A stretch of 64,000 bases of DNA from Erysipelothrix rhusiopathiae (GTDB lineage Bacteria > Bacillota_I > Bacilli_A > Erysipelotrichales > Erysipelotrichaceae). Below the pieces are notes generated by a model. The model worked only from the letters and a program-made list of their open reading frames with translations, did no database searches and had not been told where the DNA came from. The position numbers were made by a program, and so were the translations under genes. The stretch covers positions 682,001 through 746,000 of the forward strand of contig NZ_LR134439.1 of the NCBI RefSeq assembly GCF_900637845.1. Direction: 5' to 3'. Below are positions 26,070 to 34,117 of the stretch, one piece after another. Position 1 is the stretch's first letter. Each line of letters begins with the position of its first letter.

Positions 26070-27068
26070 ATGGGTCGAATTAAGTATTATTTTAGAAGGT
26101 TAAAAGCTTTAGATTACAAAAATATGTGGCGAATCGCGGGTCTCATTAGTAAAGAAACTGGTAAATTTAGACTGTTTATTCTTTTTGATATGATTGGATG
26201 CTCATTCATCTATCAGTCAGGCTATCTAGATTACTTTGAGTTTGAGTTTTATTTATTGAAGCGCGCGGAACGTAAGACGTTTATTACGGGTGGTATTGCA
26301 AACTCAATCATCGTAAAATATAATCAAAAAGAATTCAGACATAAATTCGCAGATAAATCAGAATTTAATAAAGTATTTCGAGAGTATATTGGTCGTGATT
26401 TTGTTGATTTACGCGAATCATCGGATGAATTGGTTAAAGCGTTTTTGGCTGGGCATGATGTCGTGATGGCAAAAGTTACAGATAGTCTTATGGGATATGG
26501 GGTTGAACGTTTTGTTACTGCGGAGATTGAAGACTTTGATTTGTTCAAACAAGAACGTATGGAACGTCGTCAATTTTTGATTGAAGAGTATTTTGTTCAA
26601 CATGAAGCAATGTCTTCACTTTATCCGGAGAGTGTTAACACACTTCGTATGATTACATTTTTCGATGGCAAAGATGTCCATGTGCTTGAAGGTGTTCTAA
26701 AGATCGGGAATGGCGGGCACTTGGATAATTTTGGTGCGGGTGGAATGTACACAGTTTTGGATGATGGCGGAAAAGTTTTATATCCTGCATTTGATAAAGA
26801 TGCAGTTGCTTTTAAAAAACACCCAATTACTGGAACCGATATTGTTGGGTTTCAAGTTCCACTTTACAATGACATTGTTGAGATGCTTGATCGTGCAGCA
26901 CGTGAAGTTCCACAAATTCAATATGTTGGTTGGGATGTTGCAGTTGGTCAAAAAAGACCCTCTCTCATCGAAGGGAATTACAATACTGGCGTATTCCAAA
27001 TGAAACCAAGTTTAACGGGTTCTAAGGAAGGCTTGTTACCGAAATTTCGAAAAGTTATCGATATTTAA
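26070..27068 (+). CDS. Sugar-transfer-associated ATP-grasp protein (copy 1)
   Basis: This 332-residue cytosolic protein resembles the ATP-grasp family found with sugar-transfer and capsule genes (PF14397 type). Likely nucleotide and metal-binding regions are VVMAKVTDSLMGYGVE (about 130-145), FLIEEYFVQH (about 170), SVNTLRMITF and GWDVAVG with LIEGNYNTG near the end. The family joins a carboxylate to an amine in unknown surface-polysaccharide steps; the reaction here is unknown. It is clearly paralogous to the gene at 32203, sharing HPITGTD, GGMYT and GWDVAVG blocks. No glycosyltransferase gene is adjacent. Confidence 0.78.
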   Translation: MGRIKYYFRRLKALDYKNMWRIAGLISKETGKFRLFILFDMIGCSFIYQSGYLDYFEFEFYLLKRAERKTFITGGIANSIIVKYNQKEFRHKFADKSEFNKVFREYIGRDFVDLRESSDELVKAFLAGHDVVMAKVTDSLMGYGVERFVTAEIEDFDLFKQERMERRQFLIEEYFVQHEAMSSLYPESVNTLRMITFFDGKDVHVLEGVLKIGNGGHLDNFGAGGMYTVLDDGGKVLYPAFDKDAVAFKKHPITGTDIVGFQVPLYNDIVEMLDRAAREVPQIQYVGWDVAVGQKRPSLIEGNYNTGVFQMKPSLTGSKEGLLPKFRKVIDI

Positions 27069-27096
27069 ACCTCGACATCGTCGAGGTTTAATTTTT
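27068..27096 (+). terminator. Intrinsic terminator after ATP-grasp copy 1
   Basis: AACCTCGAC (27068-27076) and GTCGAGGTT (27080-27088) form a perfect 9-bp stem with a three-base loop, then a T-rich tail. Confidence 0.9.
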
Positions 27097-27136
27097 GATT
27101 CGAACCCTTTTAAAAGATAAGCAAAACAAATGCGTT

Positions 27137-27162
27137 ACTTTTGTTTTTTATCAAACAAAAGT
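27137..27162 (+). repeat. 10-bp inverted repeat before the DUF3196 gene
   Basis: ACTTTTGTTT (27137-27146) and AAACAAAAGT (27153-27162) are perfect complements with a six-base loop, ending 32 bases before the start codon. There is no T tract after it. It could be an operator or an mRNA 5' hairpin. Confidence 0.6.
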
Positions 27163-27194
27163 GTGTTAAAATGAAACAGTATGAAAGGAAAAGT

Positions 27195-27830
27195 ATGAAC
27201 AACTATTATGAAACTTGCATGGACTCAATTCAGAGCCTTCTTGATGAAGGGAACACTCGTGAGGCACTTGAGCTTATCGACGAAGAATTGAGAATGCCTT
27301 ATGTACCCGAACCATATTTTACACAACTTCAATCAATTCGTGATTCAGTGCGAATCGATACGACCCCATCAAGTAAATACTACGAAGATATTGAAGACCT
27401 GGAGGAAGCATTCCGCGGTAATGAACTTTTACAACATAAAGCCATTATTTCTTTGGAACGAATGAATCTACGTAATGAATTATCGCATATTAAAAAATGG
27501 CTCGTAGATGAATACATCGAAGATTGGATAAAAAAGCAAATTCTGTTTTTTTTGATTGATCAGTCGATCGATATGGAGTTACATTTGAAGTTAAAGATGA
27601 CGGAGCATGTGATCGATACATCGCAATTGGAAAATCCATTTGAGTCAAAATCGTATCAATCCTGTGTATTACAACTGGGTGATATGCTTGAATCTGAAAA
27701 TCCGAGTTTATTGATTCTTTGTCTTGGTGTTCTGGAGCAACGTGTACTCGACGCATTTCCAGTACCAATTAAAGATTTAAAAGCTGAGGAAATTTTAGAT
27801 ACAGTGAACACTTATTTGTATAAAGTATAA
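27195..27830 (+). CDS. DUF3196-like TPR protein
   Basis: This 211-residue soluble, mostly helical protein starts MNNYYETCMDSIQSLLDEG and contains TPR-like helix pairs (ALELIDEELRMPYVPEPYF). It resembles the DUF3196 family known mainly from Mollicutes and Erysipelotrichia. Function is unknown; TPR helices suggest protein binding. The frame is open to 27141, but AAAGGAAA before the ATG at 27195 fits better. Confidence 0.7.
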   Translation: MNNYYETCMDSIQSLLDEGNTREALELIDEELRMPYVPEPYFTQLQSIRDSVRIDTTPSSKYYEDIEDLEEAFRGNELLQHKAIISLERMNLRNELSHIKKWLVDEYIEDWIKKQILFFLIDQSIDMELHLKLKMTEHVIDTSQLENPFESKSYQSCVLQLGDMLESENPSLLILCLGVLEQRVLDAFPVPIKDLKAEEILDTVNTYLYKV

Positions 27831-27879
27831 AGAATGCAAAGATCACTCGTTTCAGTTAAAATAGAGTGGTGGTAAGTTT

Positions 27880-27921
27880 TTAGCACTCGTGTGTTGACTG
27901 TGCTAAAAGTTATGTTATAAT
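27880..27921 (+). promoter_or_regulatory. CIRCE-like HrcA operator over the tig promoter
   Basis: TTAGCACTC (27880-27888), a 9-base spacer and CTGTGCTAA (27898-27906) match CIRCE (TTAGCACTC-N9-GAGTGCTAA) at 16 of 18 positions. The right arm overlaps a -35 TTGACT (27894-27899), which is 16 bases from a perfect -10 TATAAT (27916-27921). HrcA binding would block this promoter, making tig a heat-shock gene. Confidence 0.85.
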
Positions 27922-27944
27922 AGTGAAGTACTAGGAGGACAAAC

Positions 27945-29216
27945 ATGAAATCTACATGGACATTAAATGAAAACTCAACAGGATTATTAACTGTTGAAGT
28001 TGAAGAAAAAGCTTGGAAAAAAGCACAAGATAAAACTTTAGAAAATGCAATTAAAAACGTTGAAATTCAAGGGTTCCGTAAAGGACAAGCACCTAAGGAA
28101 TTAGCTCGTAAACAAGTAAACGAACAAATGATTATGATGGATGCAGTTAATGCAATCGCTAATGAAGCATTTGTTGCGGGAATGGTTGAACAAAAAATTG
28201 AACCCGTAGCAACACCAGAATTAGACATTGAAGCAATGACTGAAGACGCATTAACATTGAAATTTATCGTTACAGTTAAACCAGAAGTTGAACTTGGCGA
28301 ATATAAAGGACTTGATATCAAACGTAAACGTATCACAGTATCTGCTAAAGATATCGAAGCAGAACTTGTTAAATTACAAGAAGAACAAGCAGAATTACAA
28401 CTTAAAGAAGGCGCAGTAGAAAACGGCGATACAGTTGTAATGGATTTTGAAGGATTTAAAGACGGTGTTGCATTTGAAGGTGGTAAAGGCGAGAACTATA
28501 CATTAGAAATTGGTTCAAACTCATTTATTCCAGGTTTCGAAGAAGCAATGATCGGTATGGTTTCAGAAGATGAAAAAGATTTAGATATCACTTTCCCAGA
28601 AGAATACCATGTAGAAGACCTAGCTGGTCAACCAGTTGTCTTCAAAGTTAAATTACACGAAGTAAAAACTAAAGTGTTACCAGAATTAAACGATGAGTTT
28701 GTTGAATTGTTAGATGATGAAGAAATTACTTCATTAGACGCACTTAAAGATTCAATTAAGAAAAATCTTAAAGCACAACGTGAACAAGCAGAAGAAGATC
28801 GCGTAAATGAAGAACTTGTTGAAACAATTTCAAATAATGCGAAAATTAACATTCCAGCAGCAATGATTGAAGAAGAATTAAACCAAATGTTTAATGAATT
28901 CAACCAACGTCTTGCACAACAAGGTATGAATTTCGATCTTTACTCACAAATTCTTGGACAATCTGAAGAAGATGTTAAAGAACAAATGCGTGAAGATGCA
29001 GAAAAACGTGTACGCACTCGCTTAACACTTGAAAAAATTGCTGAAGTTGAAGGATTAAAAGTAGAAGACGAAGAAATTGAAAAAGAATTTACAACAATTT
29101 CTGAAGCATACGGTATGGAACTTGACCAAGTTAAAAACTTAGTTTCACCAGATGCTATCGGATACGATATCTTATTACGAAAAGCGATGGAGCTAGTACA
29201 AGAAACTCTTGCTTAA
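27945..29216 (+). CDS. tig: Trigger factor chaperone
   Basis: This 423-residue ribosome-bound chaperone meets nascent chains. The N-terminal ribosome-binding domain carries FRKGQAPKELARKQV (signature GFRxGxxP, about residues 44-52). A FKBP-type prolyl isomerase domain lies near residues 160-245 with GDTVVMDFEGFKDG and FIPGFEEAMIGM, followed by the helical C-terminal arms. Length is normal. A CIRCE-like site controls it. A terminator separates it from lon, so lon may receive partial read-through. Confidence 0.97.
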   Translation: MKSTWTLNENSTGLLTVEVEEKAWKKAQDKTLENAIKNVEIQGFRKGQAPKELARKQVNEQMIMMDAVNAIANEAFVAGMVEQKIEPVATPELDIEAMTEDALTLKFIVTVKPEVELGEYKGLDIKRKRITVSAKDIEAELVKLQEEQAELQLKEGAVENGDTVVMDFEGFKDGVAFEGGKGENYTLEIGSNSFIPGFEEAMIGMVSEDEKDLDITFPEEYHVEDLAGQPVVFKVKLHEVKTKVLPELNDEFVELLDDEEITSLDALKDSIKKNLKAQREQAEEDRVNEELVETISNNAKINIPAAMIEEELNQMFNEFNQRLAQQGMNFDLYSQILGQSEEDVKEQMREDAEKRVRTRLTLEKIAEVEGLKVEDEEIEKEFTTISEAYGMELDQVKNLVSPDAIGYDILLRKAMELVQETLA

Positions 29217-29218
29217 TT

Positions 29219-29243
29219 AAAAGACGCTTAGCGTCTTTTTTAT
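29219..29243 (+). terminator. Intrinsic terminator between tig and lon
   Basis: AAAAGACGC and GCGTCTTTT form a stem around TTA, then T residues. The lon start codon is only about 20 bases further on and I see no separate promoter, so this probably attenuates rather than ends transcription. Confidence 0.8.
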
Positions 29244-29262
29244 CCTTAAAGGAGGGATTGCT

Positions 29263-31578
29263 ATGAGCGAAAAAAATATAACAATAAGCGTTCCTGTTGT
29301 TGCAACGCGCGGTGTTATTGTGTTCCCAGAACAAGAAATTATGATTGAAGTTGGTCGTCATAAAAGCATGAATGCGATTGATGAAGCAGAAAAGTTCTTT
29401 AATGGACAAGTTGTGCTTGTTAGTCAAAAAGACATTCTTGTTGATGATCCGCGTCAAGATGAACTGTTTGAGTTTGGATCACTTGTTAATATCAAAGCCG
29501 TTAAACGTAAACAAGGCTTTTTACGTGTTACATTTACAGGATTAAAACGTGTAAAAATCGATACATTAAATGATGATGGACGCATGCTTTTTGGTTCCGT
29601 TACAGCATTAGAAGATATTATTGGCGAAGAAAATGAAGAAATGGCATTGGTTCGTCGTATCACAAATGAAATCGAACAGGTTTCTGTTCAAAATATAACA
29701 ATTCCGACTGAGATTGTTAATCAATTAACCATGGGTGTATCTGCATCACAATTGAGTGATCAATTTGCTCAATACTTCCCACTTCAACTCGAACGTAAGC
29801 AGGAATTACTTGAAGAACTTAGTGTAAACGAGAGACTTCTCATGATTATCGAGGAGATTCAGCGTGAACATACGCTTGCTCAGATTGAAAACACAATCAA
29901 TGAGAAAGTTAAAGATCGTGTTGAAGAAAACCAACGTGAATATTACTTACGAGAAAAAATGCGCGCTATTCGTGAAGAATTGGGTGATGTCGGTGATGTT
30001 GGTGAGGATAGTGATGAGTTCCGTGAGATGATTGAGAACAATCCGTATCCAGAATATGTTAAAGAAAAAGCGATGGAAGAGTTACGTCGCTACGAAATGT
30101 TACCACAAGCTTCTGGTGAGTCAGGAGTAGTTCGTTCATATCTAGAATGGCTCTTGAAGACACCTTGGTGGCAACAAACAGAAGATATCAAAGATTTAAA
30201 TCTTGTACGTGAAAAGCTTGACGATGATCATTTTGGTCTAGATAAAGTTAAAGATCGTATTATGGAGTATCTTGCAGTAAAAGAAATGACTGGAAATTTA
30301 GAAGCGCCAATCATTTGTTTAGTGGGGCCTCCAGGAGTTGGTAAAACATCACTTGCAAAATCGATTGCAGATTCACTTGGTCGTGAATTTGTAAAAGCAT
30401 CTGTAGGTGGGGTGCGTGATGAAGCGGAAATCCGTGGTCACCGTCGTACTTACCTTGGTTCATTGCCTGGACGTATTATTCAGGGAATGAAAAAAGCGGG
30501 TGTTGTGAATCCAGTGTTCCTTATCGATGAAATTGATAAAATGGCATCAGATTACAAGGGCGATCCTTCAAGTGCGATGCTCGAAGTGTTGGATCCTGAA
30601 CAAAATAAAATGTTTAGTGATAACTACTTGGAAGAACCTTATGATTTATCAAATGTTATGTTCGTTGCGACTGCAAACTACTTAGGTGATATTCCTGAAG
30701 CGTTACGCGATCGTTTAGAAATTATTCAATTGAGTTCCTATACGGAAGAAGAAAAACTAAATATAGCGAAAGAACATTTGATACCAAAACAATTGGAATC
30801 AAACGGACTCAAAAAATCTCAATTCCGTATGAGTGATGCACAATTACGCTATGTAATTCGTCACTATACACGTGAAGCGGGTGTTCGACAATTAGAACGT
30901 GTGATCGCATCATTATGTAGAAAAACGGTTCTTGCAATCTTAAAAGACGGTAAGAAAACAATTACAATCAATAAAGAACTGATTACAGAATGGTTAGGCC
31001 AAATTATTTTTGAATATGGTCAAAAAGAGAAAAAGGACCAAGTCGGTGTTGTTACAGGTCTTGCTTATACTCAATTTGGCGGGGATGTGCTTCCGATTGA
31101 AGTCACGACTTATGAAGGTAAAGGTCGCCTCGTTGTGACCGGCCAATTAGGTGATGTTATGAAAGAATCTGCTGAAATAGCGATGGGATATGTTAAGAGT
31201 CATGCTCGAAGCTTAAACATTGCTCCGGATTTCTTTGAAAAACATGATGTCCAAGTTCACGTACCAGAAGGTGCTGTTCCGAAAGATGGACCCTCCGCAG
31301 GGGTTACATTTACCACTGCATTAATTAGTGCTTTAACGGATAATAAAGTACGCGCAAATCTCGCGATGACAGGTGAAATTACCTTGCGTGGAAACGTCTT
31401 GCCAATTGGTGGTTTGAAAGAAAAATCATTGGCTGCTCACCGCGTAGGAATTAACCGTATCGTTATTCCAAAATTAAATGAAAAAGACTTAGCAGAAGTT
31501 CCAGATGTTGTTAAGGAAAGTGTTACATTTATTCCATGCGAAACCATTGAAGAAGTGTTGAAAGAAGCACTTATTTAA
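29263..31578 (+). CDS. lon: ATP-dependent Lon protease
   Basis: This 771-residue cytosolic AAA+ protease degrades damaged and regulatory proteins. It has an N-terminal substrate domain (about 1-200), Walker A GPPGVGKT (about residue 355), Walker B VFLIDEIDKM, and the Ser-Lys protease domain with PKDGPSAG, where Ser678 is the nucleophile. Length is normal. AAAGGAGG precedes the start. Its position after the CIRCE-controlled tig gene, across a terminator, suggests heat-shock read-through. Its stop overlaps the engB ATG (TAATG). Confidence 0.97.
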   Translation: MSEKNITISVPVVATRGVIVFPEQEIMIEVGRHKSMNAIDEAEKFFNGQVVLVSQKDILVDDPRQDELFEFGSLVNIKAVKRKQGFLRVTFTGLKRVKIDTLNDDGRMLFGSVTALEDIIGEENEEMALVRRITNEIEQVSVQNITIPTEIVNQLTMGVSASQLSDQFAQYFPLQLERKQELLEELSVNERLLMIIEEIQREHTLAQIENTINEKVKDRVEENQREYYLREKMRAIREELGDVGDVGEDSDEFREMIENNPYPEYVKEKAMEELRRYEMLPQASGESGVVRSYLEWLLKTPWWQQTEDIKDLNLVREKLDDDHFGLDKVKDRIMEYLAVKEMTGNLEAPIICLVGPPGVGKTSLAKSIADSLGREFVKASVGGVRDEAEIRGHRRTYLGSLPGRIIQGMKKAGVVNPVFLIDEIDKMASDYKGDPSSAMLEVLDPEQNKMFSDNYLEEPYDLSNVMFVATANYLGDIPEALRDRLEIIQLSSYTEEEKLNIAKEHLIPKQLESNGLKKSQFRMSDAQLRYVIRHYTREAGVRQLERVIASLCRKTVLAILKDGKKTITINKELITEWLGQIIFEYGQKEKKDQVGVVTGLAYTQFGGDVLPIEVTTYEGKGRLVVTGQLGDVMKESAEIAMGYVKSHARSLNIAPDFFEKHDVQVHVPEGAVPKDGPSAGVTFTTALISALTDNKVRANLAMTGEITLRGNVLPIGGLKEKSLAAHRVGINRIVIPKLNEKDLAEVPDVVKESVTFIPCETIEEVLKEALI

Positions 31579-32153
31579 TGGCATGGAAGACAAATGATGC
31601 GCAGTTGATTATTTCAGCTGCGCATTCGTCTCAATTTCCAGAGACGGGACAAAAAGAAATTGTTATGGTTGGAAAATCAAATGTTGGAAAATCTTCGTTG
31701 ATTAATGCCATAACAAATCGTAAAAAACTTGCTTATGTTGGACAAACACCTGGAAAAACGCGATTAATCAACTTCTATCATATTAATGAAGAAGTTATTT
31801 TAACCGATGTACCGGGTTATGGTTTCGCAAATCGATCCAAACAGGAGCAAATTCATTACGGAACCTTAATGGATAGTTACTTTGAATTGCGTCACCCATC
31901 TGTGATGCTCGTTCTTGTAGATGTGCGTCGTGGCGTAAGTCAAGACGATCTTATGATGATTCAATTCGCAATTCATTATGGGATTCGCTATGCACTCGTC
32001 TTATCAAAAGTTGATAAATTATCAAAGAATAAAATCAATAACATCAAACGGGATGTTTTTAAAGAATTCCCAGATGTGACGGTACTTGAATTTTCAACTC
32101 TAAAGAATGAGACACGTGATCCGATAATTAAATTTATTGAACAGAATATTTAA
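31578..32153 (+). CDS. ysxC: Ribosome biogenesis GTPase YsxC/EngB
   Basis: This 191-residue GTPase assists assembly of the 50S subunit. G1 GKSNVGKSSL (about residues 31-40), a G2 Thr in TPGKTRLINFY, G3 DVPGYG, and G4 SKVDK are in order. The lon-engB order is conserved in many Firmicutes, and here the genes overlap by one base. Confidence 0.96.
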   Translation: MAWKTNDAQLIISAAHSSQFPETGQKEIVMVGKSNVGKSSLINAITNRKKLAYVGQTPGKTRLINFYHINEEVILTDVPGYGFANRSKQEQIHYGTLMDSYFELRHPSVMLVLVDVRRGVSQDDLMMIQFAIHYGIRYALVLSKVDKLSKNKINNIKRDVFKEFPDVTVLEFSTLKNETRDPIIKFIEQNI

Positions 32154-32202
32154 TAAGTAGCGTTAAAATCTAATTGCTACGAAATACATGAGAGGGACGA
32201 AA

Positions 32203-33225
32203 ATGAAAAAATTATTTTGGAAAATTAAGTATTATTTTAAACGTCTTTTTAGTATGGATTTTTCAGGGTTTAAGAATGCAATTCAATATGCACATGAAAA
32301 GAGTGGACGTTCTCGTATCGTCCTATTCTTTGATATGGTTTGGTGTTCATTCAAATATACTGCAGGATACGTAGATTACAATGAGTTTGAATTTTATGAT
32401 TTAAACAGTAAGCAACGTGAGACCTTCATTACCTTAGGACATTCTGCACGTATTGCGAAGTACTATAACGATCCTGAATACCTCGATATTTTTGACGATA
32501 AGTCGATTTTTGTAAAACGTTTTAGTGATTTCGTGCATCGCGATACATTTGATATTCGCGAAAGTGATGCTCAAGGTCTTGAAGCTTTTGTTCGCAAGCA
32601 TGGTAAAGTTATGGCGAAACGAACAACGGATTATGTTGGGCGTGGTATCGAAGTTGTTGATGTTAATGAAAATCCAGAACTTGATTTTGAGACCTTGTAT
32701 GTTGCATTGATGGACAACCGTCAATACCTTATTGAAGAGTTCTTCAAACAACATCCTAAGATGAATGAATTGTCACCTACAAGTGTAAACACTTTACGTG
32801 TGATTACATTTTTAGATGATGAAAACATTCCAAGAATTTTGGTATCCGTATTAAAATCTGGTCTTGGAAGTCATGTAGATAACATTGGCCAAGGGGGGAT
32901 GTATACCATCCTTGATGATTCAGGTACAGTTGTATATCCATTTATTGATAAAAACTGTAATCAACATACGAAACATCCAATTACAGGAACTGACTTAATT
33001 GGTTTCAAAGTTCCTCATTACGAACAACTTATTGCAAGTATTAAAGAAGCGTGTCTTGTAATTCCTCAAGTTCGCTATATGGGTTGGGATGTTGCTGTAG
33101 GTGTTGATGGTCCAGAAATTATCGAAGGAAATTCATCCACAGGTCCATTCCAAGTAATCCCAAGTATGTCAGATGAAAAAGTAGGTGTAAAACCTATTTA
33201 CGATCAATACATTAAAACTTATTAA
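32203..33225 (+). CDS. Sugar-transfer-associated ATP-grasp protein (copy 2)
   Basis: This 340-residue paralogue of the protein at 26070 has the same order of blocks: FDMVWCSF, ETFITLG, VMAKRTTDYVGRGIE, LIEEFFKQH, SVNTLRVITF, HPITGTDLIGFKVP, GWDVAVG and IEGNSSTGPFQ. The shared catalytic pattern suggests ATP-dependent ligation tied to surface polysaccharides, but substrates may differ because the N-terminal third diverges. It follows engB without a clear terminator. GAGGGA (32192-32197) favours the ATG at 32203 over 32188. Confidence 0.77.
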   Translation: MKKLFWKIKYYFKRLFSMDFSGFKNAIQYAHEKSGRSRIVLFFDMVWCSFKYTAGYVDYNEFEFYDLNSKQRETFITLGHSARIAKYYNDPEYLDIFDDKSIFVKRFSDFVHRDTFDIRESDAQGLEAFVRKHGKVMAKRTTDYVGRGIEVVDVNENPELDFETLYVALMDNRQYLIEEFFKQHPKMNELSPTSVNTLRVITFLDDENIPRILVSVLKSGLGSHVDNIGQGGMYTILDDSGTVVYPFIDKNCNQHTKHPITGTDLIGFKVPHYEQLIASIKEACLVIPQVRYMGWDVAVGVDGPEIIEGNSSTGPFQVIPSMSDEKVGVKPIYDQYIKTY

Positions 33226-33246
33226 AGAGCGCAAGCTCTTTTTTTA
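33225..33246 (+). terminator. Intrinsic terminator after ATP-grasp copy 2
   Basis: AAGAGC (33225-33230) pairs with GCTCTT (33235-33240) around GCAA, then a T run. Confidence 0.88.
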
Positions 33247-33261
33247 TATTCAAGGGTTCAA

Positions 33262-33290
33262 TTGACGTGGTAATGCGTATATGATAAAAT
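33262..33290 (+). promoter_or_regulatory. Promoter of the Val T-box transcript
   Basis: TTGACG (33262-33267) and TAAAAT (33285-33290) are 17 bases apart. Confidence 0.75.
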
Positions 33291-33296
33291 AAGATA

Positions 33297-33509
33297 AATC
33301 GTTGAACAAGAGGAGTATCCATTGTAGTAAGCAAAGAGAATTGTTGGTTGGTGTGAAACAATCTTATGCATTGGTGAATGTAGCTTGGGAGATTGATGTC
33401 TGAACTTAAGTAAGATGTTACGTGGCCCGCGTTAACGGCAATAAGGCATACGTATGTATGTAAATTAAGGTGGTACCACGATTCATCGTCCTTTGGATGG
33501 TGTTTTTTT
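33297..33509 (+). promoter_or_regulatory. T-box riboswitch, Val specifier (GTA)
   Basis: Stem I shows the AGAG bulge motif and GGTTGGTGTGAA. The specifier loop, between CCA/TGG and CAAG/CTTG helices, reads TGAATGTAG on its 3' strand, giving GTA (33380-33382) as the specifier, a Val codon. This uses the same register as the Trp element, with one base between codon and lower helix. The T-box core AGGTGGTACCACG is at 33468-33480; the terminator pairs CATCGTCC (33484-33491) with GGATGGTG (33495-33502) and has a T run. It controls the GNAT gene and valS. Confidence 0.93.
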
Positions 33510-33526
33510 ATTTTATAGGAGGAATT

Positions 33527-34117
33527 ATGAAACCAATGACAGATCTAAGACTTGAAACGGAACGATTGGTTCTTCGTCCTGTGGTTATGGAAGATGCAGA
33601 TGATATGTATCTTTATGCACGAACGTATCAGGTAACACGCATGACACGATTTAAACCTCACCAAAGTGTTGAGGATACAAAGCAGGTAATTGAGAATGTC
33701 TTTTTATCCCGCCCCAGTAAAGGGTGGCCTGAAGCATTTGCGATTACTTTAAAAAATAATGGACGAATGATTGGTACATGTGATTTTTGGCCAATTAGCG
33801 CTTCAGAAGGTGTTTATGAAATGGGTTATGCATTAAATCCACGCTTTTGGGGACTGGGCCTTGTGACCGAAGCCGCGTCGGCTGTTTTGGATTTCGCATT
33901 CGAAAATTATGATGTGCGTCGTATGGAGCTCAAACACTTAAAGTGTAACCCAGCTTCAGGTGCTGTCGCACGTAAATTAGGTTTTATTGAAGAAGGTATT
34001 AAACGTCAGTCGGCAAAGTTCGATGACGGCTATGATGATGTCGTATGTTATGGACTACTCAAGGAGGAATATTATGACCGAGAAATTAGCGAAGAAGTAT
34101 GCTCACAACGAAATTGA
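33527..34117 (+). CDS. GNAT acetyltransferase, RimJ/RimL-like
   Basis: This 196-residue protein starts LETERLVLRPVVMEDA, the usual opening of RimJ/RimL-type N-acetyltransferases. The acetyl-CoA region is around GLGLVTEAASAVLDFAF (about residues 105-122), followed by NPASGAVARKLGF. It probably acetylates an amino group on a protein or small molecule; the substrate is unknown. It lies between a Val T-box and valS, so it is made when valine tRNA is uncharged. TAGGAGGA gives the ATG at 33527. Its last 44 bases overlap valS. Confidence 0.85.
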   Translation: MKPMTDLRLETERLVLRPVVMEDADDMYLYARTYQVTRMTRFKPHQSVEDTKQVIENVFLSRPSKGWPEAFAITLKNNGRMIGTCDFWPISASEGVYEMGYALNPRFWGLGLVTEAASAVLDFAFENYDVRRMELKHLKCNPASGAVARKLGFIEEGIKRQSAKFDDGYDDVVCYGLLKEEYYDREISEEVCSQRN

